Source: Pegoplata infirma (lineage: Eukaryota; Arthropoda; Insecta; Diptera; Anthomyiidae). From it: 64,000 bases of DNA. How positions within the stretch are numbered: position 1 is the first letter of the stretch; the number at the start of each line of letters is the position of its first letter. The notes beneath the pieces were generated by a model. That model ran no database searches. It was not told the origin of the DNA and saw only the letters and a program-made list of their open reading frames with translations. The stretch covers positions 94,035,007 through 94,099,006 of the forward strand of contig OY992536.1 of the NCBI GenBank assembly GCA_963921195.1, given 5' to 3'. The position numbers were made by a program, and so were the translations under genes. Shown here in pieces: positions 22,626 to 32,990 of the stretch.

Positions 22626-25600
22626 TGTTTTTTACGAAAAGTGAAAAACTCGAGACAGGTAGTAGTTTAGCCAGGCCACAATTTTCATCCGATTCTTTTG
22701 AAACTTTTAGCATGCCGATCCCAGCCATGTAAATTTTTTTAACAAGTCTCTTTGAAAGTTTTTTCTTAAATGACTTCAAATTTGAAAATTGTACAGTTTT
22801 TCACACATTTGTATGGAAAGTGAACGAGCCGGGACGGGTAGTAGTATGTCCAGGCCACAATTTTCATCGGCTTCTTTTGAAATTTTAAACAAGTAATAAC
22901 AATAATCAGCCGATGCCAGCCATGTAATTTTTTTTAACAAGTCTTTTTTAAAAATTTTTCATAAAATGACTTCAAACTTGAAAATTGTACACTTTTTCAC
23001 ACATTTGTATGGAAAGTGGACGAGCCGGGACGGGTAGTAGCATGGCGAGGCCACAATTTTCATAGGATTCTTTTGAAATTTTAAACAAGTAATAACAATT
23101 ATAAGCCGATGCCAGATATGTAATTTTTTAAACAAGTCTTTCTTAAAAATTTTTCATAAAAAGACATCAAACTTGAAAATTGTACACTTTTTCACACATT
23201 TGTATGGAAAGTGGACGAGCCGGGACGGGTAGTAGCATGGCGAGGCCACAATTTTCATAGGATTCTTTTGAAATTTTAAACAAGTAATAACAATTATAAG
23301 CCGATGCCAGATATGTAATTTTTTAAACAAGTCTTTCTTAAAAATTTTTCATAAAAAGACATCAAACTTGAAAATTGTACACTTTTTCACACATTTGTAT
23401 GGAAAGTGGACGAGCCGGGACGGGTAGTAGTATGGCCAGGCCACAATTTTCATCGGATTCTTTTGAAATTTTAAACAAGTAATAACAATTATAAGCCGAT
23501 TCCAGCCATGTATTTTTTTTAACAAGTCTTTTTGAAATTTTTGTCATAAAATGACATCAAACTTGAAAATTGTACACTTTTTCACACATTTGTATGGAGA
23601 GTGGACGAACCGGGACGGGTAGTAGTATGTCCAGGCCACAAAATTCATCGGATTGCACTAAAATTTGAAATTTGGTGTATTTGAATATAGTCAATTCGAA
23701 TTAGTAAAAAAGAATTATCTTTTTTTTTTTGATCTTTTTAATTTTTTGTTAAGTGGACTAGCCGAGACGGGTAGTCGGGTAGTAGTTTGGACAGGCCACA
23801 ATTTTCATCGGATTCTTTTGAAATTTAAAACAACTAATCATAATTATATTCCGATTCCAGCTATATAATTTTTTTAACAAGTCTCTTTGACAATTTTTGT
23901 CATAAAATGACTTCAAACATGCAAATTGTACACATTTTCACACATTTGTATGGAAATTGGACGAGCTGGGACGGGTAGTAGTTCGCCAATGCCACAATAT
24001 TTATCGGATTGCACTAAAATTTGAAATTTGGTGTCCTTGAATATGGTCAATACTAATTAGTAAAAAAAAAAATATATTTTTTTTTTTTTGATTTTTTAAT
24101 TTTTTTTTTAAAGTTGACTAGCCTAGACGGGTAGTCGGGTAGTAGTTTGGCCAGGCCACAATTTGCATCGGATTCTTTTCAAATTTTAAACAGATAATCA
24201 CTACTATATACCCATTCCAGCCATGTAATTTTTTTAACAAGTCTCTTTGAAAAATTTTTCATAAAATAACTTCAAACTTGAAAATTGTACACTTTTTCAC
24301 ACATTTGTATGGAAAGTGGACGAGCCGGGACGGGTAGTAGTATGTCCAGGCCACAAAATTCATCGGATTGCACTAAAATTTGAAATTTGGTGTCCTTGAA
24401 TATAGTCAATACTAATTAGTAAAAAAAAATATTTTTTTTTTTTTTTGATTTTTTAAATTTTTTTTTTTAAAGTTGACTAGCCTAGACGGGTAGTCGGGTA
24501 GTAGTTTGGCCAGGCCACAATTTGCATCGGATTCTTTTGGAATTTTTAACAAGTAATCGCTATTATATATCGATTCCAGGCATGTATTTTTTTTAACAAG
24601 TCTCTTTGAAAAATTTTTCATAAAATGACTTCAAACTTAAAAATTGTACTCTATTTCACACATTTGTATGGAAAGTGCACGAGCCGGGACGGGTAGTAGT
24701 ATGGCCAGGCCACAATTTTCATCGGATTTTTTGAAATTTTAAACAAGTAATAACAATTATAAGCCGATTCCAGCCATGTAATTTTTTTAACAAGTCTCTT
24801 TGAAAAATTGTTTATAAAATGACTTCAAACTTGAAAATTGTACACTTTTTCACACATTTGTATGGAAAGTGGACGAGCCGGGACGGGTAGTAGTATGGCC
24901 AGGCCACAATTTTCGTCGGATTCTTTTGAAATTTTAAACAAGTAATTACAATTATAAGCCGATTCCAGCCATGTAATTTTTTTAACAAGTCTTTTTGAAA
25001 TTTTTGTCATAAAATGACATCAAACTTGAAAATTGTACACTTTTTCACACATTTGTATGGAAAGTGGACGAGCCGGGACGGGTAGTAGTATGGTCAGGCT
25101 ACAATTTTCAAAGGATTCTTTTGAAATTTTAAACAAGTAATTACAATTATAAGCCGATTCCAGCCATGTAATTTTTTTTAACAAGTCTCTTTGAAATTTT
25201 TGTCATAAAATGACATCAAACTTGAAAATTGTACACTTTTTCACACATTTGTATGGAAAGTGGACGAGCCGGGACGGGTAGTAGCATGGCGAGGCCACAA
25301 TTTTCATAGGATTCTTTTGAAATTTTAAACAAGTAATAACAATTATAAGCCGATGCCAGATATGTAATTTTTTAAACAAGTCTTTCTTAAAAATTTTTCA
25401 TTAAATGACTTCAAACTTGAAAATTGTACACTTTTTAACACATTTGTATGGAAAGTGGACGAGCCGGGACGGGTATTAGTATGGCCAGGCCACAATTTTC
25501 ATCGGATTCTTTTGAAATTTTAAACAAGTAATTACAATTATAAGCCGATTCCAGCCATGTAATTTTTTTAACAAGTATCTTTGAAATTTTTGTCATAAAA

Positions 25601-26600
25601 TGACTTCAAACTTGAAAATTGTACACTTATTCACACATTTGTATGGAGACTGGACGAGCCGGGACGGGTAGTAGTATGTCCAGGCCACAAAATTCATCGG
25701 ATTGCACTAAAATTTGAAATTTGGTGTATTTGAATATAGTCAATTCGAATTAGTAAAAAAAGAATTTTTTTTTTTTTTTTTGGATCTTTTTCATTTATTT
25801 TAAGTGGACTAGCCGAGACGGGTAGTCGGGTAGTAGTTTGGACAGGCCACAATTTTCATCGGATTCTTTTGAAATTTAAAACAACTAATCACAATTATAT
25901 TCCGATTCCAGCTATATAATTTTTTTAACAAGTCTCTTTGACAATTTTTGTCATAAAATGACTTCAAACAGGCAAATTATACACATTTTCACACATTTGT
26001 ATGGAAATTGGACGAGCTGGGACGGGTAGTAGTTCGCCAATCCCACAAAATTCATCGGATGGCACTAAAATTTTAAATTTGGTGTCCTTGAATATGGTCA
26101 ATACTAATTAGTAAAAAAAAAATATTTTTTTTTTTGGATTTTTAAAATTTTTTTTTTTTAAGTAGACTAGCCTAGACGGGTAGTCGGGTAGTAGTTTGGC
26201 CATACCACAATTTTCATCGGATTCTTTTCAAATTTTAAACAAATATTCAATACTCTATACCCATTCTAGCCATGTAATTTTTTTAACAAGTCTCTTTGAA
26301 AAATTTTTCATAAAATAACTTCAAACTTGAAAATTGTACACTTTTTCACACATTTGTATGGAAAGTGGACGAGCCGAGACGGGTAGTTGTTTAGCCAGGA
26401 CACAATTTTGATCGGATTGTTCTGAAATTTTAAACAAGTGATAAAAATTATAAGCCGATTACAGCCATGTAATTTTTTTACCAAGTCTTTTTGAAAAATT
26501 TTTCATAAAATGACTTTAAACTTGAAAATTGTACACTTTTTCACATATTTGTATGGAAAGTGGACGAGCCGAGACGGGTAGTTGTGTGCCGAAGCCACAG
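22626..26600 (-). repeat. Right arm array of foldback element (inverted)
   Basis: This is the reverse complement of the left arm modules. Order from the outer tip is A A B A B A A A A A A B A B A B A A A A A A (read by eye). The first ten modules match the left arm's order; the inner part differs. A nearly identical module pair near 23040-23360 carries the private variant GGCGAGGCCACAATTTTCAT, also seen near 25285, which shows recent homogenisation in this arm. Confidence 0.9.
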
Positions 26601-26699
26601 TTCAAGTTAGATTTGCACAAAATTTTGTGAGGCTATTCCTTGCAATCTCACCATTCAAATTTATATAACTTTGCTATACTTTCTAATAATAGTTTAGAT

Positions 26700-26832
26700 T
26701 TTACACGGTTTTAAACGTAAAAAAAGTTAATTTCAACTACCCGGGTAGCTCAACTACCCGGGTAGCAATCCCGGGTAGTTGAGCTTCCCGGGTAGCTCGG
26801 GTACTCGTCTACCCGGGAAACGGGGGGCTCTG
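26700..26832 (-). repeat. Right tip of foldback element
   Basis: Mirror of the left tip: GTTAATTTCAACTACCCGGG, further CCCGGG blocks, then GGGCTCTG at the end. Confidence 0.85.
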
Positions 26833-26840
26833 ATTTAAAC
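26833..26840 (+). other. 8-bp target-site duplication, right copy
   Basis: ATTTAAAC, identical to 18582-18589, followed by TAGTACAAACACA, the expected continuation of the Helentron-like copy. Confidence 0.9.
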
Positions 26841-27009
26841 TAGTACAAACACATTAAAAAAAAAACAAAAAAAAAAAAATCGCGGATTTTTTTCACCAAA
26901 AATTTTTTTTCGCGGATTTTTTTTGGATTTTTTTGGCAAATAATTTTTTTTTACATTGTGGAGGGTATCAATACATTCGACAAGTCCTAATTTAATTTTT
27001 TTACTTGTT
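26833..27009 (+). mobile_element. Mini-me/Helentron-like element, copy B, 3' part
   Basis: It continues with TAGTACAAACACA, poly-A, TCGCGGATTTTTTTCACC, GTGGAGGGTATCAATACATT, a decayed terminal hairpin and TTTTTTTACTTG. The order matches copy A after its ATTTAAAC. Together with 18202-18589 it makes one element of about 560 bp. Confidence 0.85.
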
Positions 27010-27685
27010 TCATTATAATTATGTAAGTTTAATTATGGTTAATTTTTTTTTTCATTTATAATTCAAATTATAATTTGTTTCAACAAAATTATGCAGTACA
27101 TTTAAACAAAACCACAAAAATAATATTTGTACAAACAAAAAGAGGAAAACTAAAACTAACATTTAAATTAATACACTGAAAAAAATATTTACGCATTTTT
27201 TAATAAAAAAAAAGAATATTTGCAGAGAAACTCAGGACCGATTTGCATCATTAATGAAGCCGCTTTAGTGAAAACCTCTTGTTCAATAAGATTGAAAGAT
27301 TTATTAAAATTTTGAAAATTTATTCCTATAGAAAAGGTTTAGTTTATTTTTTTTATCAGTACGGATCGATCTCGGGCTCTAATTATATTTGTAATAAGGG
27401 TTTAAGTTGAAAAAATGCAGAAGAAAAATTAAATTTCCAAAAATTAAACACATTTCTGGTATTCCCATACTAGTTTCAAACACTCCAGTTAGTGTTATCA
27501 TCAGTAGGATTTTAAATGTCGGTTTGTCTTGTTAATGGAAATAGTTTTTCATATATGTGAATATTTATAGCTTCTACAGAATAAATTTTGACAGTTTCCA
27601 AAACTACAATTCTATTTCTAGAAATCTCAACCTCTCTTCATACCTTCTTTTAACGTTTTGAATTTTAAAAACTTTGAAGCATTTT
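27010..27685. other. AT-rich spacer
   Basis: Near 27402-27470 it repeats sequence found at 17663-17740 (GTTGAAAAAATGCAGAAGAA and ACATTTCTGGTATT), so the two flanks of the insertion complex share an older duplication. No gene seen. Confidence 0.55.
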
Positions 27686-28790
27686 TTTAGAGGAATTCCG
27701 ATTAGGTTGGATGGGCGCTCGCCATTTGGCGAATTCACTCAGAGGCCATAAGGCCCATTGTGATTCCCCTAATCATATTTCCCCTCTCCCCCTCTGATAC
27801 AAAGTTCTACTTTTCAAACCACCCCGTTTCCCTGAGGTATTCCGCTAGAGACGTCAATGAGACACCGCTTAGGCAGTCTAGGTCATCGAAAAATCTTTGC
27901 CCCAAATGCTTAAGGCGGCTCCTCATTAGACCCGGACATTGCATAGCAAGTGCTTCACTGACTCCTCTTCCTCCACTTCCCCACAGCTTCTACAATAGTC
28001 CCTATCAGAAATTCCCATACGCACGGCCATTTGGCCAATCATACAGTGTCCTGTAAGTACTCCAACTAATAGGCTAACCGTCCGTTTGCCAAAAGTAAGA
28101 AGACTTTTTGTCCTATTAGGATTCGGCAGTGGCCACAGGGTTCTAGATATCCTGCACGTAGTCATCCTATTTTCAGATATCCTATCAATTTCGTTCATCA
28201 ATTCCACTATAGGAACCGAGATGTCAGGTTCTTCACGTTCCCCCACCGATTCATTCCTCGCACACTCATCAGCCAATTCGTTCCCAGCGACCCCACTATG
28301 GCCTGGGACCCAGATTAGCTTGATTGTGTGCTGACTGATTCGACGAAGCGATTGTATACAATTCATAACCATTCCCGATTTTATAGTACTCGACTCTAAG
28401 CCCTTCAGAGCTGCGAGACTATCTACGAAAATGTTAATGACGCAAGGACGAAGGTCCCTTGTCATAATCATCTGCGCGGCTTTATCAATTGCAAGCACCT
28501 CAGCCTGGAAAACACTACACTTATCCGGAAGTCTCAATGAGACCTCGATTTCGTGGCATTCAGAGTAAACTGCCGAACCCGTACCCATCTCCATCTTTGA
28601 TCCGTCCGTAAAGATTGAGATCGCATTCTCTGTAATAACAGAGTTTTCCGCCCAGTCTTCCCTAGTCGGTATTTGGACTTCGAAGGTTCTGTCAAAGTTC
28701 GTCTGTGGTGAGATATAGTCGGTTCTATGGAATTCCGATACAATCTCCATGTTTCCATACTCAGATTGTAAAATATTTTCCTGCTGAAAA
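27686..28790 (-). mobile_element. 5'-truncated non-LTR retrotransposon (I-superfamily type)
   Basis: Only the 3' part remains: the RNase H domain, the C-terminal cysteine/histidine motif, a short 3' UTR and an A-run (AAAAAAA on the minus strand at about 27679-27685). Base composition is markedly less AT-rich than the surroundings. Upstream of the RNase H the sequence becomes AT-rich at about 28760-28800, which fits 5' truncation during target-primed reverse transcription. The 5' boundary is approximate. No endonuclease or reverse transcriptase remains. Confidence 0.82.
27807..28750 (-). pseudogene. RNase H domain and C-terminal tail of a non-LTR retrotransposon ORF2, frameshifted
   Basis: The fragment encodes the RNase H that would help remove the RNA template during retrotransposition. 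An open frame of 274 codons (28750 down to 27926) shows IFTDGSKM (Asp49), FQAEVLAID (Glu84), IFVDSLAAL (Asp110) and WVPGHSGVAGNELAD (His151, Asp161), so all catalytic residues are kept. Near its end it has Cys253-x2-Cys256...His267-x2-Cys270, the CCHC-like motif common after RNase H in these elements. The frame stops just after HLLC. Reading one base over at about 27938-27943 restores CPGLMRSRLKHLGQ, then RFFDDLD and ETGWFEK before a stop at 27807, so a single-base deletion is likely. The methionine at 28750 is internal: the frame is open upstream. Clade (LOA, I or R1-like) is not resolved. It is part of a dead element, not a host gene. Confidence 0.87.
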
Positions 28791-28962
28791 CAGCTATGTT
28801 TTGAAACATTTGTCGTATAAAAAAGTCATAGATTCTAAAATATATTTTATTTACAATGTTTCTAAGGAATTTTAGAATTCTAAGTAATTTTTGAAATTAA
28901 TAAATATTTGTCGAATTCTGAGAAATTTTTTAGCAAAAAAGTCCTTGAGCATTTTTTTGATA

Positions 28963-29228
28963 CACAGAAAAGTTTTTTTTTTTCCAATGAACGACTTTCA
29001 AAGTATTTATGAACAAATTCATACAAATTATTAACTTTTTCATAATACTTATAAACTTTTTCATAGTATTTATGAAAAATGTTAAATAGTTCTTAAATTT
29101 CACATATTATGATTTATTCATAAATACTATGAAAAAGTTTATAAATATTATGATAGAGTTAATAAATTGTATGAATTTATTTATAAACACTATGAAAGTC
29201 GTTCATTGGAAATTTTTTTTTTGTGTGT
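28963..29228. mobile_element. Palindromic MITE with TA duplication
   Basis: The ends CACAGAAAAG and TTTTTTGTGTG are inverted. The inner arms CCAATGAACGACTTTCA and TGAAAGTCGTTCATTGG are exact complements. TA at 28961-28962 and 29229-29230 is the TSD. The interior repeats CATA.TA.TTATGAA motifs on both strands. A truncated relative lies at 54052-54285. Tc1/mariner-type mobilisation is inferred from the TA target. Confidence 0.85.
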
Positions 29229-29239
29229 AGTAAAAGTGC

Positions 29240-29436
29240 ACCCATTTATTTTTACCCTACAACATTTTTTTAAAACATACCTACGCCCTATCTCCACTCC
29301 CTAAGTAGGCTTCCATTCAAAATTAAATTTTTATAAAATTTGCTCCAACTGTTATTTGTATGGGAGCCTACTTAGGGAGTGGAGATAGGTCGTAGGAATG
29401 TTTTAAAAAAAATTTGTAGGGTAAAAATAAATGGGG
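29240..29436. mobile_element. Hairpin MITE, ~197 bp
   Basis: CCCATTTATTTTTACCCTAC at the left pairs with GTAGGGTAAAAATAAATGGG at the right. Inner arms CCTATCTCCACTCCCTAAGT and ACTTAGGGAGTGGAGATAGG also pair. The loop is about 40 nt. A second copy is cut by the window end at 63844-64000. Confidence 0.88.
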
Positions 29437-29749
29437 GTCGGTCTCACTAATGACCCCTCTCGGACGCACCATTGGACCGGTAGAAGCTGATTAAATAAAA
29501 CAAATTTACAAAAAATAAAAAAAATTGTATGGAGACCGCCTTAACAGTTAAAGATAGAGGGTAGGTGTGTTCAGAGAAAATGTTTGGACTAAAAAAATAT
29601 TGTGGGTCGGTCAAGGAAGGGGAGGGGTCGGTGAGCTGGGGTGACTCCTTGGCTCTCACGATATTTGTTTACAAGTTCTTTTTTGTCTGCTTTGTGCACT
29701 AAAGTATTATAGTTTTATAATTTTTTAAATTATTTTTTATCCACGCCCT
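29437..29749. other. Spacer, nothing recognised
   Basis: Slightly GC-richer tracts (GGGGAGGGGTCGGTGAGCTG near 29620) but no open frame with domain features; origin unknown. Confidence 0.45.
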
Positions 29750-30178
29750 TAAAAAAGGGGCGGGGCAAAAAAAGCGATTTTTTTTAATCCCCTGGGTCCA
29801 AGCGCAGGACTATAAACTTCTACGAACATAAAAATGTCTCATTTGGTTCACAAAAAAAATTAGCATTTTTAAGAGGTTGGTTCAGTTCTCCAAGGGGGAA
29901 CATTTGCCCCCTGGTTCGATTTGGCCCATTTCCAAACTTAACCTGCCTAGGAGCAAAAGACATATTTATGCCAAACTTGAGGGGTCTAGCTTTTTTATTT
30001 TGGACTGCATCGTGTTAACTACAGACGGAAAGACAGACGGACGGACGGACGGACATCGCTAGAATGTCTTAGAATCGATCACTGATCAATAATATACATA
30101 CTTTATGGGGTCCCCGACCGATATTTCGATGCGTTACACACGGAATGAGTATACCCCCATACTGTAGTTGGAGGGTAT
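29750..30178 (-). mobile_element. Mini-me/Helentron-like element, copy C (second subfamily)
   Basis: On the minus strand it starts ATACCCTCCAACTACAG...GGGGGTAT, then CGATTCTAAGACATTCTAGC, a GTCC/GTCT run, and an interior unlike copy A (CAGTCCAAAATAAAAAAGCT, AAGTTTGGCATAAATATG, AAATCGAACCAGGGGGC). That interior matches 41186-41400, defining a second subfamily. The 3' end is not sharp. Open frames at 29877 and 30069 are inside it. Confidence 0.75.
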
Positions 30179-30339
30179 AAAAAAAATTTAAATTTGGACC
30201 ATTATTCAAGAAGTTATGAGTAAAAGAAGTTTGAGTAAAGGAACAAACTACCAATTTTTAAAAATTCGATGTCTTTTGAATGGGGTCATCAAAAAAATCT
30301 GAAAATTTACCACGAAGGAGTTTTCGAAGGGTACTAAAA

Positions 30340-31115
30340 ACTGCAAAACTGCTTTAATTTAAGCTAAATGGCGTCCAGATTGAGTAAATATTAAATGTGC
30401 TACGAGGATCGAAATAAAAATTAAAATTATTGAAAAACATTTTTAGAAAATTTTTTAAAAATATTTTCAAGTCGATTTTTTTCAAGTTCAAACATTTAAA
30501 ATTTAATAAATGCTCGAATAGATTATATTCAGTTATCAAAAAAATTTTCCAACGACTCAAATAAAAAGCGATCCACGATCTAATATACAGTGCCGCCAAA
30601 AGTCTACGTACGACAACATAGTATATCTAATTCGTCAACGACAAAGTTCAAAATAATAGACCTACTTATTATCTCATAAGTATTTTTTGTAAAAAGTTAT
30701 GTGTAGGTAATATATCAAGCTTTAATTTAAGCTTAATGGTGTTCAGATTGAGTAAATATTAAATGTGCTACAAGGGTCGAAATGGAAATTGCAATTATTG
30801 AAAGGCCTTTTCTAGAAAATGTTTTAAAAATATTTTTGAATCGATTTTTTTCAAGCTCAAATATTAAAAATTTCAAAATGGTCTAATAGTTGATATTCAG
30901 TCATCAACAAATTTTTCTAACGACTCAAACAAAAATTTAAATTATTTTTTATCTAACAAGTTCTTTCTGTATAAAGTGTTGTGTAGGTAATTATCTAGCT
31001 TTTATTTAAGCTTAAAATTTTTTAAAAATATTTTCAAGTCGATTTTTTCCAAGCTCAATCACTAAAAATTTAAAAAAATAATCCAATAGTTTATATTCAG
31101 TTATCAACAAATTTT
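30340..31115 (+). repeat. Tandem/partial copies of the Tc1-type MITE
   Basis: Left-type arms of the 8806-9442 family occur in about three pieces (from about 30350, 30591 and 30955). Each has a TTTAATTTAAGCTTAA-like tract, TGAGTAAATATTAAATGTGC, a TCGATTTTTTTCAAG-like tract and TATATTCAGTTATCAA. The middle one has the full tip CAGTGCCGCCAAAAGTC running into CTACGTACGAC after TA. Confidence 0.75.
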
Positions 31116-31894
31116 TCCATTCATTAAGTCAATCATTTTTTTGATTGACTTTTAATAAAAAATTGATAAAATTTGTGATCGAAATCGAAAAAGCGTTTGA
31201 TTAAAAAAAAAAATCAATTAATAACCTACAATTTGAAGATTGATATAACAATTTTCTTCATCGCAGGAGTTTCAATTAAAAAAATAATTAAAACCGCGTT
31301 TTTAGTGATTAAAATTCATTTAAAATTTTTCTGTGAAAGCAGAGATTACGAATAACCACAGCACCAGTTAATTTCTTTCACTGTATTACATTCATTTTTT
31401 TAAGCAATGTTAAAAAAAAAAATTGTTTAAACACGCAAAAACTATGGTATATTGATTCATTTATAATTTTCATGTTTTTGTTTGGATTATTTTTTTGCAA
31501 ACCATCGCCACCAACAAATATGAACCAAGAAATAACAATAAAATTGAAAAATAATTATTAATTTTTTTTTTCAACATAAAGTTGTACGAAAAACTATACA
31601 AGGTGTTGAAAATTTTACAATTTTTTTATTTTTAATAAACAGAGCATAAAATAATAGATTTTCTTATAATTCGTTACAAATTGTATTTTATGTTCAATTA
31701 TAAAATTGATCTTTCAAAATTCAAGGGAATTTCAATCAGCAAGAATTAAGAAATTAGCTTAAACTTCTTTTTGCAATGATAACGAAAGCAGCTGGATAGT
31801 AGATGGATTTGAATTTTTTCTAAACTAACGTGAACAAAATCAATTTATTTGCTTGATATAATTGTGAAAGATAGACATTGCGATAGAATAACTA
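31116..31894. other. AT-rich spacer, nothing recognised
   Basis: Poly-A/T tracts; a small inverted pair (AAGTCAATCA / TGATTGACTT) near 31138 is too short to call. Confidence 0.5.
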
Positions 31895-32495
31895 TGTCAA
31901 AACTTTCTACCATTGAAAAGTTTTACAGTTAACTGGGAACTTTTTAGTATGAAAAGTTTTACAGTAAACTGTGAACTTTGCACTTTAGAAAGCTTTTACA
32001 ATTAACTGTGATTTTTTTTACTTTAGAAAGCTTTCACAATTAACTGAGAACTTTTTATTTTAAAAAGCTTTTGGAGTAAACTGTGAACTTTCTACTAAAG
32101 AAAAGTTTCACAGTTAACTGTACTGTGAACTTTTTACTATAGAAAAGTTTCACAGTTAACTGTACTGTGAACTTTTTACTATAGAAAAGTTTCACAGTTA
32201 ACTGTGAACTTTTTACTATAGAAAAGTTTCACAGTTAACTGTGAACTTTTTACTATAGAAAAGTTTTACAGTTAACTGTAAACTTTTTACTATAGAATAG
32301 TTTCACATTTAACTGTCAACTTTTTACTATAGAAAAGTTTCACAGTTAAGTGTGAACTTTTTACTATAGAAAAGTTTCACAGTTAACTGTGAACTTTTTA
32401 TTACTAAAGAAAAGTTTCACAGTTTACTGTGAACTTTTTACTATAGAATAGTTTTACAGTAAACTGTGAGCTTTTTACTTTATAAAGCTTTTACA
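31895..32495 (+). repeat. Minisatellite A, array 3
   Basis: About 16 units in the same orientation as array 1: CACAGTTAACTGTG plus ACTTTTTACTATAGAAAAGTT. The central units (32100-32450) are nearly identical, so this array looks the most recently homogenised of the three. Confidence 0.93.
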
Positions 32496-32990
32496 GTGGC
32501 TAAAAACTTAGCTTTGCAGAAAGCAAAGCTTTAAGCTATTCTTATTAATAGCTGCTTTATATAAAAATATCATTACACTTTAATTAGGTTTTCGTAATAA
32601 AAAAGCTCTGGAATTAAGCTTTTTTAAGTAAAAATAATTGCATAATAAAAGCTCGTTTGTTTGGATACATTTTTTTTTTTAAATTTTGTAAACATTTAAA
32701 AGTTTATTTAAATCTTTTATATACAAATTCAATTAAATTTATTGATTTCTATAAACATTTTTTAATACACTGAAATAAATTTAGCAAAAAAACAATAATG
32801 ATGCATGCTACTTCATATTTCACTACTCGACAAGGTGTCATCATCATCAAATACGTAGTACTTTAAAAATATATATAATAAAATAGTGTAAAAACATGTC
32901 AGACATTTTATTTATGAAATACAATACACGTATGAGAGGACATGGTATTTTTGTATAAACAGTGATTGATAAAATTGAGTTGACGTCTCA
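32496..32990. other. AT-rich spacer
   Basis: No supported feature between minisatellites A and C. Confidence 0.5.

Larger units (their letters stand above)
18590..26832. mobile_element. 8.24-kb foldback element with hAT-like termini
   Basis: It starts CAGAGCC and ends GGCTCTG, flanked by the exact 8-bp TSD ATTTAAAC. 8-bp TSDs and CAGAG-type ends are hallmarks of the hAT superfamily. Tips (about 120 bp) are GC-rich and made of TACCCGGGTA palindromes. Each arm is a tandem array of two module types: A, ~195 bp, contains TACCCGTCCCGGCTCGTCCA and CCATACAAATGTGTG; B, ~155 bp, contains ACTACCCGACTACCCGTCT, an A-rich run and ACTAATT.G.ATTGAC.ATA. The left arm has about 14 A and 4 B modules, the right about 17 A and 5 B. 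A ~540-bp spacer lies between them. The architecture resembles Drosophila FB/Galileo elements, but their TSDs differ (9 and 7 bp). No transposase is present. Confidence 0.9.

Noticed and set aside
20226..25010. A family of ~61-residue open frames repeated in both foldback arms, looking like a multigene peptide family
   Set aside because: The frames are the A module read through its only stop-poor frame. Length is set by the module period, and variants follow DNA drift with no sign of codon-level constraint.
27760..28334. Plus-strand frames of 98 and 82 codons opposite the retrotransposon
   Set aside because: These are antisense shadows of the RNase H reading frame.
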